Source of the DNA: Flavobacteriales bacterium UBA3364
GTDB taxonomy: Bacteria; Bacteroidota; Bacteroidia; Flavobacteriales_F; PHOS-HE28
NCBI GenBank assembly: GCA_002360495.1
Contig: DEQO01000163.1
Span: 1 to 32,734, forward strand
Direction: 5' to 3'
Length of the DNA stretch: 32,734 nucleotides
The number at the start of each line of letters is the position of its first letter. Position 1 is the stretch's first letter. Shown here piece after piece: positions 14,102 to 24,927 of this stretch. A program made the position numbers and the translations under genes. Under the pieces are notes generated by a model. It was not told the origin of the DNA and ran no database searches. It saw only the letters and a program-made list of their open reading frames with translations.

Positions 14102-15166
14102 CTACCGCACGATGAACGAGGTGCTCCAGGGCCTGGCCGCACCCAGGAGCCGAACGGTGTAGGAGCCGACCGGTATGCCGCCGAGATCGATCCTGTGCAA
14201 CGCTCCCTTCGCGACATTCGATGCATGCGAAACCTCACGGCCAGTGGCATCGATCACGGTAATGGTCCCGCCAAGATCACCGGGCAGGTGGACATACACC
14301 TCGCTGGAGGAAGGATTCGGGTAGAGGGCCGGCGTTCCGGATGAAGCCTGCACAGGAACGGCCGTCGTCACATCCTCCGGCTCGTAGAAGAACCGCGTGG
14401 ACACCGGGACACCGGCAAGCGTTGTCACTTGCAATACCGGTGCATCCATGCCTTGGGCGATCCACTTGTATTCCACCGTCTCGGGTTCGGGCAGGCGGAA
14501 ACCGAACTGGAACTGATCGACATAGATGGTATCCGTTCGTTCCAGCACGGACTTGACCCGTAGCACTTGGAACGTATCCGCGGGAAGATAGAGGGTACCC
14601 CATCCGTCCACGATATTGTGACGCAACTGGTCCTGGCCGAAATAGAGCACGGTCGGCACAGTGACGTTGTAGGCGCTGGCGGACGAGTCCTCATCACCGA
14701 AATTCATCGGGAACCGGTGGATGACATCGATCGGGTCACGCCGGACGCTGGTCGGCAACCCGTTCACGTTCGCACCAAAACCGACGTTGCGGAAACCGTC
14801 GGGGTCGGCACGATAGTAGTCGTACACATCACTGAGGCTGAACTGCCCGAACCCGAAGTTTGCGCCCTTCATCGCATAGTCGGCAACATGGTCGGGGAAA
14901 AGGAAGATGTTGTTGAAGAAGAACTGGTAGAGGAACGGTGTTGCCCCCACGGTGACCGCCGTATCGGCCACCTCCCCTTGTGGTGTCAGGTCGCCGAAGT
15001 CCCACAAATGATCGGCACCCGTCAACTCCAAGGCGATACCAGAGCCATCGCCCAAGCGGAAACGCATGGTATCACCAGCGCTCGGCATATCGGCCTCTCC
15101 AATTGTGATCTGGGCATGGACCACCATGGCCAGGAACAAGCAGGATACTGTTAAGAATATACGCAT
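14102..15166 (-). CDS. Secreted protein with T9SS type A sorting domain (354 aa)
   Basis: 354 residues: signal peptide (about 1-18, ending VVHAQ), a beta-rich extracellular region with no recognised catalytic motif, and a C-terminal T9SS sorting domain of about 75 residues (ALYPNPSSSEVYVHLPG, then DATGREV, DLGGIPVGSYTVRL, ending FIVR). Such domains direct export through the Bacteroidota type IX system, after which they are usually removed. The N-terminal half (ITIGEADMPSAGDT with DLWDFG-like text) resembles a family of uncharacterised T9SS proteins. The ATG follows a TAGTTTTA box by 16 bases. It is divergent from the CarboxypepD_reg gene. Confidence 0.9.
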   Translation of the reverse strand: MRIFLTVSCLFLAMVVHAQITIGEADMPSAGDTMRFRLGDGSGIALELTGADHLWDFGDLTPQGEVADTAVTVGATPFLYQFFFNNIFLFPDHVADYAMKGANFGFGQFSLSDVYDYYRADPDGFRNVGFGANVNGLPTSVRRDPIDVIHRFPMNFGDEDSSASAYNVTVPTVLYFGQDQLRHNIVDGWGTLYLPADTFQVLRVKSVLERTDTIYVDQFQFGFRLPEPETVEYKWIAQGMDAPVLQVTTLAGVPVSTRFFYEPEDVTTAVPVQASSGTPALYPNPSSSEVYVHLPGDLGGTITVIDATGREVSHASNVAKGALHRIDLGGIPVGSYTVRLLGAARPWSTSFIVR

Positions 15167-15182
15167 GTGTAGTGGATCGGGG

Positions 15183-15190
15183 TAAAACTA
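15183..15190 (-). promoter_or_regulatory. Possible -7 box of the T9SS gene
   Basis: TAGTTTTA on the minus strand, 16 bases before the ATG at 15166; last base differs from consensus. Confidence 0.35.
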
Positions 15191-15309
15191 TCCACTGGAC
15201 AGACCAAGGTCAAAGGCACCCGGACCAGCTTTCCCTTCGTTCCCATCCCCTGCCGCCCGGAGTTAACACCCCTTAACCTCTGTGGCACATGCGTTGCTGG
15301 GCATCCCGC

Positions 15310-15317
15310 TAACTTTA
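15310..15317 (+). promoter_or_regulatory. Possible -7 box of the CarboxypepD_reg gene
   Basis: TAACTTTA, 5 bases before the ATG at 15323; last base differs from consensus. Confidence 0.4.
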
Positions 15318-15322
15318 CACCC

Positions 15323-15964
15323 ATGCGCATCGCATTCCTGACGGCGTTCCTGCTCTTGGCCACGGCCCCGCTCCTGGCCCAGGTGCCGAACAAACCACCG
15401 CCCTTGGTGCAGTTCAGCGGTGTCGTGGTCACCGATAGCCTGGTGCCCGTACCCTTTGCGCGGATCGTGGTGCGCAACACCTACCGCAGCACGATGAGCG
15501 ATGTCTACGGTTTCTTCAGTTTCGTGGCACAGGAAGGGGACACATTGTTGTTCAACGCAGTTGGTTTCAAACGCTCCCAGTATGTGGTCCCTACTGATCT
15601 GGGCGAGGAGAAGTTCTCCATGATCCATGTGATGACCCAAGACACGATCATGCTGGAGCAGTTCGTAGTGACGCCCTGGCCATCGCGCGAGCAGTTCCGG
15701 GACGCCTTCTTGAACCTCGACCTACCTGACGACGACTACCAACTCGCGATGAAGAACCTCTCTCCTGCTGAAATGGTCCAGCGGATGGAGAACCTGCCAC
15801 CGGACGCCTACCAGAGCTTCCACTACGCCATGGCGGCTGACCAGACCAAGCTCTACTACGCAGGCGGTACTCCGACGATCAACCTGTTCAACCCGATCGC
15901 CTGGGCGCAATTCGTGCAGGCATGGCAGAACGGCGCGTTCAAGAAGAAGGATAAGAAGCCTTGA
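15323..15964 (+). CDS. Secreted protein with CarboxypepD_reg-like domain (213 aa)
   Basis: 213 residues. The signal peptide covers about 1-19 (LLLATAPLLAQ). A carboxypeptidase-D regulatory-like beta sandwich follows (about 28-115; FSGVVVTDSLVPVPFARIVV, DVYGFFSFVAQEGDTLLFNAVGF). This domain is common at the N-terminus of TonB-dependent receptors and in stand-alone secreted proteins of Bacteroidota. Here there is no plug or barrel, so it is a stand-alone form. The C-terminal 100 residues are helical and end in a lysine-rich tail. It is probably periplasmic or surface-exposed; no partner is evident. Confidence 0.88.
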   Translation: MRIAFLTAFLLLATAPLLAQVPNKPPPLVQFSGVVVTDSLVPVPFARIVVRNTYRSTMSDVYGFFSFVAQEGDTLLFNAVGFKRSQYVVPTDLGEEKFSMIHVMTQDTIMLEQFVVTPWPSREQFRDAFLNLDLPDDDYQLAMKNLSPAEMVQRMENLPPDAYQSFHYAMAADQTKLYYAGGTPTINLFNPIAWAQFVQAWQNGAFKKKDKKP

Positions 15965-16100
15965 GCGGCGGCTGTTCCGTCGGTCCTTCGTTGACAGGTC
16001 TCTTGCTTGGGCCTGCTTGGTGCATTTTGTGGGACCAAGGCCGCAGTTACCCATGACCGCCAGGTCTTCGGTCAGGACGCCATTCACGTGCAAGGTCGGG

Positions 16101-16108
16101 TAGCTTCG
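16101..16108 (+). promoter_or_regulatory. -7 promoter box of the rRNA methyltransferase gene
   Basis: TAGCTTCG, 8 bases before the ATG at 16117. Confidence 0.45.
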
Positions 16109-16116
16109 CACCGGAA

Positions 16117-17331
16117 ATGAACGCCGGGGACTATCGCATGGTGGCCCAAACCCTTCATGGGTTGGAAGAGGTGCTACGCGCTGAATTGTTGCGGTTGGGC
16201 GCTCGTGACCTGGAACGCCATAACAGGGCGGTGAGCTTCACCGGTGACCAAGGCTTCATGTACAAGGCGAATCTGTGCCTGCGCACAGCCTTGCGGGTAT
16301 TGGTCCCTGTGGATTCGTTCGACCTGCGCAGCAACGATGAACTCTACCATGCCATCAAGCGGATCCCCTGGGAGGACTTCATGGGTGTTGAGGACACCTT
16401 CCTGTTCAAGGTCACGTTGAACACACCGTATCTCGATCACGCGCAATTCGCGGCGCAGAAAGCGAAGGATGCCGTAGCCGACCGTTTCCGCGGGAAGTTC
16501 GGCGTACGCCCTTCCGTTGATACCGTGGATCCGACCCTGCGCATCCACGTGCACATCAACCAGGAGCGGTGTACGGTATCGCTGGACAGTTCCGGCGGAT
16601 CGTTGCACCAGCGCGGGTACCGCGGTGAGACCAACGCTGCACCGTTGAACGAAGTACTCGCCGCTGGGATGGTGCTCCTGAGCGGATGGGACAAGCGCAG
16701 TGCCCTGGTGGACCCGATGTGCGGCTCGGGCACGATCCCGATCGAAGCAGCGTTGCTCGCGGCGAACATCCCGCCAGGGTACTACCGCAAGCAATTCGGT
16801 TTCCAGCGATGGAACGACTACGACGCTGAGCTGTGGGGAACGATCTACAACGCCGCGGTGGACAAGATCACGGGTGACCTACCGATCATCCTGGGTGCGG
16901 ATGGCAACCGTTTGACCACGCGCAAGGCGAAGGACACCGTGCGTGAAGCGAAGCTGGATGATGCCGTGAAGATCCAAGGCACACTGTTCCAGGACCTGAT
17001 CCCCCCCGCTGAGCGTGGCATGTTGATCCTCAACCCGCCGTACGGTGTGCGGATGGACGAACGGGGGATCGGTGCGGATGGCTCGGAACAGGACATCAAC
17101 GCGATGTACAAGATGATCGGTGATACGTTGAAGCACCGCTGGGCGGGATGGACAGCGTGGATCCTCACGAGCAATATGGAAGCCGCCAAGCACATCAAGC
17201 TGACACCGAAGCCGAAGATCCAGCTCTTCAATGGGGCGTTGGACTGCCGGTTCCTGCGGTATGAGATGTATGCGGGATCACGGCGGTTGACGCCGCCGCC
17301 CGCTGCAGCGGACACCACATCCCAGCCATAG
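16117..17331 (+). CDS. rlmL: THUMP-domain class I rRNA methyltransferase (RlmL N-terminal half-like)
   Basis: 404 residues. An N-terminal ferredoxin-like/THUMP RNA-binding region (about 8-165) is followed by a Rossmann methyltransferase domain (about 170-390) with the SAM site VDPMCGSGTIPIEAAL and the catalytic NPPYG at 306-310. This is the layout of the RlmL half of E. coli RlmKL, which makes m2G2445 in 23S rRNA; the RlmK half is absent, as usual in Bacteroidota. The last 15 residues are a Pro/Ala/Thr-rich tail. It acts on ribosomal RNA in the cytoplasm. The symbol is by homology; target position is inferred. Confidence 0.92.
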   Translation: MNAGDYRMVAQTLHGLEEVLRAELLRLGARDLERHNRAVSFTGDQGFMYKANLCLRTALRVLVPVDSFDLRSNDELYHAIKRIPWEDFMGVEDTFLFKVTLNTPYLDHAQFAAQKAKDAVADRFRGKFGVRPSVDTVDPTLRIHVHINQERCTVSLDSSGGSLHQRGYRGETNAAPLNEVLAAGMVLLSGWDKRSALVDPMCGSGTIPIEAALLAANIPPGYYRKQFGFQRWNDYDAELWGTIYNAAVDKITGDLPIILGADGNRLTTRKAKDTVREAKLDDAVKIQGTLFQDLIPPAERGMLILNPPYGVRMDERGIGADGSEQDINAMYKMIGDTLKHRWAGWTAWILTSNMEAAKHIKLTPKPKIQLFNGALDCRFLRYEMYAGSRRLTPPPAAADTTSQP

Positions 17332-17346
17332 ACCTCCTGCCCCGCC

Positions 17347-17475
17347 ATGCCGATCGGTCTGCTCCCGATGATCATCTACCTGTGCTGGTGGATCGGCAAA
17401 CGGAAGCCCTACCACCGGTACATCGTCCATCATTTCCCGCAGTGTGGCTTCACCGTTCGCGTAAAACGGTGGTGA
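17347..17475 (+). CDS. Possible very small membrane-associated protein (42 aa)
   Basis: An ATG 15 bp after the methyltransferase stop opens 42 codons. Residues 3-16 are hydrophobic (GLLPMIIYLCWWIG); the rest is basic and aromatic (KRKPYHRY, RVKRW). It could be a tiny membrane protein in an operon with its neighbours, or chance. No family recognised and no promoter seen. Confidence 0.25.
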   Translation: MPIGLLPMIIYLCWWIGKRKPYHRYIVHHFPQCGFTVRVKRW

Positions 17476-17519
17476 CCCCACTTTCCAAACAGAAGACCTC
17501 CACCAACCGGACCAACCCG

Positions 17520-17879
17520 ATGTCCTCCACCAACAAGTCGATCGCCATGGCCTGGTTCGCAGCGTTCAACGCGCACGACCTTGCCGAACTGCTTTCGCTC
17601 TATGCGACGGACGCCGTGCACTTCAGCCCCAAGTTGAAGGTGCGCCACCCGGAGACGCAAGGCCTGATCAAAGGACAGGCCGCCTTGAACGCATGGTGGC
17701 GCGAGGCTTTTGAACGCCTGCCCAGCTTGCGCTACGAAGTGGTGAAGTTGACGAGCGACGAGGAGCAGGTCTTCATGGAGTACATCCGGCACGTTGAAGG
17801 TGAAGAAGACCTGCGCGTGGGCGAGGTGTTGGAGATCCGGGACGGGCTCATCGTCGCCTCGCGGGTCTACCACGGCTGA
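17520..17879 (+). CDS. SnoaL-like / nuclear transport factor 2 family protein (119 aa)
   Basis: 119 residues, one cone-shaped NTF2-like domain: helix with MAWFAAFNAHDLAELLSLYA, the DAVHFSPKL strand, the middle GQAALNAWWREAFERLPSLRYE and the C-terminal strands GEVLEIRDGLIVASRVYHG. SnoaL-like proteins include small-molecule cyclases, isomerases and non-catalytic binding proteins; nothing here fixes a substrate. It is cytoplasmic. The start at ATG 17520 matches the domain start; the longer frame from 17382 has no conserved content. It lies 70 bp upstream of the SIMPL-like gene. Confidence 0.88.
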   Translation: MSSTNKSIAMAWFAAFNAHDLAELLSLYATDAVHFSPKLKVRHPETQGLIKGQAALNAWWREAFERLPSLRYEVVKLTSDEEQVFMEYIRHVEGEEDLRVGEVLEIRDGLIVASRVYHG

Positions 17880-17949
17880 ACGCAAGTCCGCGCATTCGCG
17901 AATGAACGCATCGCGCGCGGCGGTGTACCGGTCGGGAAACAGATCGATC

Positions 17950-18930
17950 ATGCATTCGCTTTTCCGCCCCCTCCTTACCCTTTCCGCGATACTCTTTGTG
18001 CTTACGGCGCGCCCGCAGGCCATGGGCAACTTGATGTACGAGACCAACAGCCGCATGTTCTACCAACAGGCGGAACAAACGGTGAAGGCCACCATACAAG
18101 GCAATGTGCTGGTGCTGGAGGTGAACGCAATGATGAACATGAAGGCCGACAGCTACCTGGCCATCTTCAACGTGACGCAATTGGGGCAGAGCGCCGTAGA
18201 GGCCGACAGCCTGATGAACGCCCGCGTGGGACGTTTCACCGACCGGGTGAAGAAGCATGGGGTGAAGGAGGCCGATGTGTTCACGGACATGCTTTCGTTC
18301 ATCCCCGTCTACGAGATCGAGACCACGCGCAAGCTCTTCAGCAAGACCTACCAGGAAGTGCCGGCCGGCTTCGAGATCCAGAAGAACATCCACGTGAAGT
18401 TCACCGATGCGCGCGTGCTGGACAAACTGGTGACGGCCGCCGCCATGGAGGAGATCTACGACCTGGTGAAAGTGGACTTCTTCGTGGAGAAGCAGAGCAG
18501 CTGCTACGACACCTTGCGGATCTTCGCCACCAAGTTGCTGCAACAGAAGCTGGACAACTTCGCCAAGCTGGGCCTGAAGGTGGAAGAGAGCCACCGCACC
18601 GCGGCCGAGAAGAACAACGCGTACTTCCCGCTGGACCGCTACACCGCCTACCAATCGCGCACCCAGAGCAGCTTGAACAGCCGCCGCAAAGGCCAGTTGG
18701 TGAACGACGTGAAGAAGAGCAACACGCTGTTCTACAACAAGGTGCCGTATGGCAATTTCGACATCGTGCTGCATGCTGACATCACCGAGCCACCCGTGCA
18801 GTACACCTACAACCTCACCATGCAGTGCCAGCTGCCCGAGGCCTTCCCCAAGAAGGACGTGAAGGAGATCATCAAATACCTCTGGATCACGGAAAAGGGA
18901 GAAGTGAAGGAATTGAACATGGGAAGCTGA
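17950..18930 (+). CDS. Secreted SIMPL (DUF541)-like protein (326 aa)
   Basis: 326 residues with a signal peptide (about 1-25). The body resembles the SIMPL/DUF541 fold: a domain containing VEADSLMNARVGRFTDRVKKHGV and a following DVFTDMLSFIPVYEIE, then the second half with DARVLDKLVTAA and helical KLLQQKLDNFAKLGLKVE. SIMPL proteins are periplasmic or outer-membrane-associated and of unclear function, some linked to oxidative stress. The match is partial: an extended C-terminal region (about 230-326) ends in a beta-rich part that I do not recognise. It converges with the next gene, 11 bp away. Confidence 0.7.
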   Translation: MHSLFRPLLTLSAILFVLTARPQAMGNLMYETNSRMFYQQAEQTVKATIQGNVLVLEVNAMMNMKADSYLAIFNVTQLGQSAVEADSLMNARVGRFTDRVKKHGVKEADVFTDMLSFIPVYEIETTRKLFSKTYQEVPAGFEIQKNIHVKFTDARVLDKLVTAAAMEEIYDLVKVDFFVEKQSSCYDTLRIFATKLLQQKLDNFAKLGLKVEESHRTAAEKNNAYFPLDRYTAYQSRTQSSLNSRRKGQLVNDVKKSNTLFYNKVPYGNFDIVLHADITEPPVQYTYNLTMQCQLPEAFPKKDVKEIIKYLWITEKGEVKELNMGS

Positions 18931-18941
18931 CGCCCCCGGTC

Positions 18942-19421
18942 CTACGTGGCTGCCGCCGCCCGCCGATAGGTCTCCTGGATGCTATGTACCGCCAGCAACA
19001 GATCCATCGCCGACAGCGGGTTGCTGGCACTCTCCTCCAACACCGGACCCATGACGAACTTGGACCAGTCCATGCGCATGCGCACGCGGGCGCGTTCGGC
19101 ACCGGGATCGTCCTTGATGATGTAGCTGCGACCCCACCAGTTGGTGCGCACCACGCGCAGCGCCACCGCTCCCGGGCGGCGCGGCGTGATGTGGATGTCA
19201 CCCTTCCAGGAGAACTTCAGGTCGGCCAGGGGGGCATCACCGCGGTATACCGTTTGGTCCGTCCGCAGAGCGCCGTTGGATCTTACGATAAGAACCCCTT
19301 CGGGCACCACCAGTTCGAACTTGTGGCTCCACCACTTCGGTTGGATCAACGAGCCCACGATGTGGCCGTTCTCATCGATCAAGGACCAAGTGCGTTTCTC
19401 GGTACGATGGAAGTGGCGCAT
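18942..19421 (-). CDS. Hypothetical protein with beta-rich fold (159 aa)
   Basis: 159 residues, no signal peptide or membrane helix. Short strand-like blocks (TWSLIDENGHIVGSL, HKFELVVPEGVLIVRS, GDIHITPR) suggest a twisted beta-sheet. The block order loosely recalls the LURP-one/Tubby-like barrel, but that is a weak impression. A C-terminal helix (SAMDLLLAVHSIQETYRRAA) follows. The first ATG is used; CATATTTG lies 35 bases upstream. It is a lone gene between the SIMPL-like gene and the gap before the GH3 fusion. No function proposed. Confidence 0.7.
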   Translation of the reverse strand: MRHFHRTEKRTWSLIDENGHIVGSLIQPKWWSHKFELVVPEGVLIVRSNGALRTDQTVYRGDAPLADLKFSWKGDIHITPRRPGAVALRVVRTNWWGRSYIIKDDPGAERARVRMRMDWSKFVMGPVLEESASNPLSAMDLLLAVHSIQETYRRAAAAT

Positions 19422-19456
19422 GGTTGAAGATCGATCAAGTCAGAATGGGCGATGTT

Positions 19457-19464
19457 CAAATATG
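19457..19464 (-). promoter_or_regulatory. Possible -7 box of the 159-aa gene
   Basis: CATATTTG on the minus strand, one mismatch to TAnnTTTG, 35 bases before the ATG at 19421. Confidence 0.3.
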
Positions 19465-19482
19465 CCTTCGTAGTGTGAAAAT

Positions 19483-19627
19483 GCAATGCTGGAAGGCAGT
19501 GGAAAATGAAGGTCGGACGAACGGGAGAGCGGGCGGATGACCGGCAATGTACCCGCTGAACCGGACACGGTGGAGGGGATCCCCTATCGTCGCTTTCCCC
19601 GGAGTTTCCAGCATTGCGATCTGTTCG
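19483..19627. repeat. Element-like stretch bounded by a 12-bp inverted repeat
   Basis: GCAATGCTGGAA (19483-19494) and TTCCAGCATTGC (19616-19627) are perfect inverted copies 121 bp apart. No target-site duplication is visible outside them and there is no open frame of note inside. It could be a small non-autonomous element or a long-range hairpin. Confidence 0.35.
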
Positions 19628-19725
19628 AATGCGGGGATCACTACACTTCCTGCGCACAAGCAGGTAACACGAAGAGCGATCGAGAATTGAGAAATCGGAA
19701 TTCAGAATTCTCAATTGGAGATCAG
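19628..19725 (-). other. Gap after the GH3 gene with an AT-rich hairpin
   Basis: AATTGAGAA (19685-19693) and TTCTCAATT (19708-19716) form a 9-bp inverted repeat just downstream of the GH3 stop, unusually AT-rich for this window. It lacks a T run on the minus strand, so termination is only possible. Together with 19422-19627 this makes about 300 bp without a gene. Confidence 0.35.
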
Positions 19726-22737
<3,012 letters not shown>

Positions 22738-22747
22738 GTCGATGCTG

Positions 22748-22755
22748 CGAAACTA
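22748..22755 (-). promoter_or_regulatory. -7 promoter box of the GH3 fusion gene
   Basis: TAGTTTCG on the minus strand, 10 bases before the ATG at 22737. Confidence 0.45.
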
Positions 22756-22890
22756 TTCCCGTGCCATAGGCACATCGGGCGTTGGATCAGGCAGTTGTGA
22801 ACAAGTGGAAAGAAGAAAACAGCGGGCGCGCAAACTTGGAGCATGCTCGCAGGTACATGAGCCCTTTTCGAGGACGACCATGATCAGCTG

Positions 22891-23072
22891 TCAATGATCC
22901 GCCCTGGTGTCCATCAACAGCCCGATGAACTGAGCGGGCAGGCCTCGCCCATCTTCGCGACCCGGAAGGTCCTGCCCATGGTCTCCCGGAACCATTCAGC
23001 CCGCGGCAGATCATGTTCCACCGTCAAGGGATCCGTTCGAACGCACTCGGCGCGGCATGCCCGGGCGCTGCA
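22891..23072 (-). pseudogene. Possible frameshifted remnant of an unidentified protein's C-terminus
   Basis: On the minus strand one frame reads RTDPLTVEHDLPRAEWF, then RETMGRTFRVAKMG, with codon choice like the surrounding genes. It then breaks. From about 22950 a second frame continues as GLPAQFIGLLMDTRADH to a stop at 22891. Joined by a single frameshift near 22940-22960, the two parts read like an ordinary protein end. A stop at about 23073 limits it upstream. No family is recognised, and chance is not excluded. Confidence 0.25.
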
Positions 23073-23221
23073 CTACAGCGGCCCAGCGAGCCACCACCCG
23101 TTCAATGCCGCTAACGCGTGCCGCTGCGCGGAAAAGAACAGCCAGCCCCGATCCGGCCTATTCGTATCGGCTTGTTGCGTTGTTCGCCTGGGCATGCCAA
23201 CTGTGGTCATGGAGTGCTGGC

Positions 23222-23229
23222 TATCTTGC
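23222..23229 (+). promoter_or_regulatory. Possible -7 box of the small lipoprotein gene
   Basis: TATCTTGC, 4 bases before ATG 23234. It matches TAnnTT, with G one place early. Confidence 0.35.
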
Positions 23230-23233
23230 TACC

Positions 23234-23740
23234 ATGCGTTGGCTTTGGAGTTGCTCTTCGATGATGTTCTGCCTGGCCTGCCACAAGGGGGATCCTTCCC
23301 CGCCCCTGCCTTGCGGTCCATTCACTGGCATCGTTCAACGTGACATCAGCGGCCAGGCGTTCGGCCCAGGTGATGGCAGCGATTGGGCCTGGAAGGAGGA
23401 CTGGTGTCCGGAAGCTGAGTCGCTTTTCGCCGACCGGCCTACGGTGGAATTGGACACAATGCCGCCCGATTCCTTCCTTGCCGTGGCCTTTCCGAACCCG
23501 GCGGAGGACCGGTTCATGCTCGGCTTCTTGCGTGACGACCCGTCATACGTGGACTTCCGCATCGTGAACGAGCAATTCCAGCACCTGTACAGCACGGACT
23601 CCATGATCGGCGATCTGCACCTGGTGGACATGGATAGCATACCCGGCCCCCGACCGCAGAACGTGCGTGTGTACTACCGCTTGGTACATGCTGATGGAAC
23701 GGCACACCGTGGCCATGGAGATGTGCGGATCACGGAGTAG
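23234..23740 (+). CDS. Small putative lipoprotein with T9SS-like C-terminal fold (168 aa)
   Basis: 168 residues. The N-terminus MRWLWSCSSMMFCLACHKG resembles a short lipoprotein signal with lipidation at Cys13 or Cys16. The last 80 residues (VAFPNPAEDRFMLGF, then VDFRIVNEQFQHLYSTD and ending VRITE) have the FPNP start and strand order of T9SS sorting domains. The two features are unusual together. ATG 23234 is chosen for the signal; a longer frame back to 23057 has arginine-rich, unconserved content. Function unknown. It stands alone, 67 bp upstream of the beta-helix gene. Confidence 0.65.
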   Translation: MRWLWSCSSMMFCLACHKGDPSPPLPCGPFTGIVQRDISGQAFGPGDGSDWAWKEDWCPEAESLFADRPTVELDTMPPDSFLAVAFPNPAEDRFMLGFLRDDPSYVDFRIVNEQFQHLYSTDSMIGDLHLVDMDSIPGPRPQNVRVYYRLVHADGTAHRGHGDVRITE

Positions 23741-23794
23741 CAGCGGATTTTCCCAGGCCGACCATCCAACCCTATTACAAAGACGTTCAAGCAC

Positions 23795-23802
23795 GAACTT
23801 TG
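23795..23802 (+). promoter_or_regulatory. Possible -7 box of the beta-helix gene
   Basis: GAACTTTG, one mismatch to TAnnTTTG, 5 bases before ATG 23808. Confidence 0.35.
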
Positions 23803-23807
23803 ATCGC

Positions 23808-24914
23808 ATGGAACCAGGCAGGACCCTTCTTCTCTTCTGTGGCCTCCTGCTCTCCAACGTGCTCCCTGCAACCGAATATGTGGTCCCACCGGGCGATGTA
23901 GCGGGGTTCTTCGCCACGCTCCCGAAGGATGCCACCTATGTTTCCTTTTCCGCTGCAGCGGAGTACACCTGTGCGGAGGACATCGTCCTGCCCGGCAAAC
24001 AACTGCTGGTGATCGACGGCAAGGGCTGCACCTTGAAGCTGGGACCGAAGTCCAATGGCTTCACCATGGTGGTGACCGACCAGAAGGAAGCCATGCGACG
24101 TACCGCGAACCGGTACACGATCCGCGATTTCGCGATGATACAAGGCGGGCGAAAGGCGATCGACCTGCAGGCCACGCTGAACAGCACGATCGTCAATTGC
24201 CGCATGACGGGCCAGAGCGACGTGGGCATCGACCTGCGCTTCTGCCTGATGGCGCGGGTGCAGAACGTGTTGGTGACGAACCCCACCCGCAAGGGGATAC
24301 AGGTGCGCTGTGGCGATTGGCCCGGTGCCAACGCCCGCAACAGCCAGAGCAACCACACGGTGCTGGACCAATGCCGGGTGTACGCTTCGGCCACCACGAC
24401 CGAGGCATTCACCGTGTTGGGCAGCGGAGGGGTACACCTGGTGGATTGCATCAGCGAAGGTGCCATGGCGGACTACGACCTCTTCCTTTCAGCCGGCAGC
24501 GCCACGGATCTGGACGCCCCTGCGACGAATCCGGTTGTGAAATCCTTTTCCCTCTCGAATTTCCACGTGGAGCATCGGCTGCGGAAAGCAAGCATCTACG
24601 TGAACATGCCGGTGAAGTGTACCGTGGACCTGAGCAACATCTACTGGAACAGCCCGATCACGGTGCCTGTGATCGAATACGTCAGTGGCCAGCTCAATGT
24701 GAGCAACATCGGCTGGTGGAACCCGGCCTTCCGGATACGCACACGGAGCACCCGACCGCACCTGAATTTCGATGCCTGCCACAAGGCGCTGGTGATCCCG
24801 GACAAGCCCGATGGAACTGGCACCAAGGCCGGTGCGCTTGAACTCGTGGTGCCGGCCCCGACACAAGGCAAGTTGGACCTCAGCTTCGTGCGCATAACGC
24901 GCCGGGCGATGTGA
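23808..24914 (+). CDS. Secreted right-handed parallel beta-helix protein (368 aa)
   Basis: 368 residues with a signal peptide (about 1-21, LLLFCGLLLSNVLPA). The rest is a run of short strands with regularly placed Asn, Gly, Val and Ile (YTIRDFAMIQGGRKAIDLQA, NSTIVNCRMTGQSDVGIDLR, NHTVLDQCRVYASATTTEAF), the mark of a pectate-lyase-like beta-helix. Such folds bind or cleave polysaccharides, but no catalytic residues can be named with confidence. No T9SS domain follows, so it is periplasmic or exported by another route. The start at ATG 23808 gives the signal peptide. It converges with the GEVED gene, 13 bp away. Confidence 0.82.
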   Translation: MEPGRTLLLFCGLLLSNVLPATEYVVPPGDVAGFFATLPKDATYVSFSAAAEYTCAEDIVLPGKQLLVIDGKGCTLKLGPKSNGFTMVVTDQKEAMRRTANRYTIRDFAMIQGGRKAIDLQATLNSTIVNCRMTGQSDVGIDLRFCLMARVQNVLVTNPTRKGIQVRCGDWPGANARNSQSNHTVLDQCRVYASATTTEAFTVLGSGGVHLVDCISEGAMADYDLFLSAGSATDLDAPATNPVVKSFSLSNFHVEHRLRKASIYVNMPVKCTVDLSNIYWNSPITVPVIEYVSGQLNVSNIGWWNPAFRIRTRSTRPHLNFDACHKALVIPDKPDGTGTKAGALELVVPAPTQGKLDLSFVRITRRAM

Positions 24915-24927
24915 AAGCCGCCGGCAC

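Larger units (their letters stand above)
22756..23233. other. 478-bp stretch without an intact gene
   Basis: No intact gene recognised. The forward frames here (such as 22894-23343) have arginine- and serine-rich, non-protein-like content. On the minus strand a possible frameshifted coding remnant lies at 22891-23072. The promoter box of the following lipoprotein gene is at 23222-23229. Confidence 0.4.
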
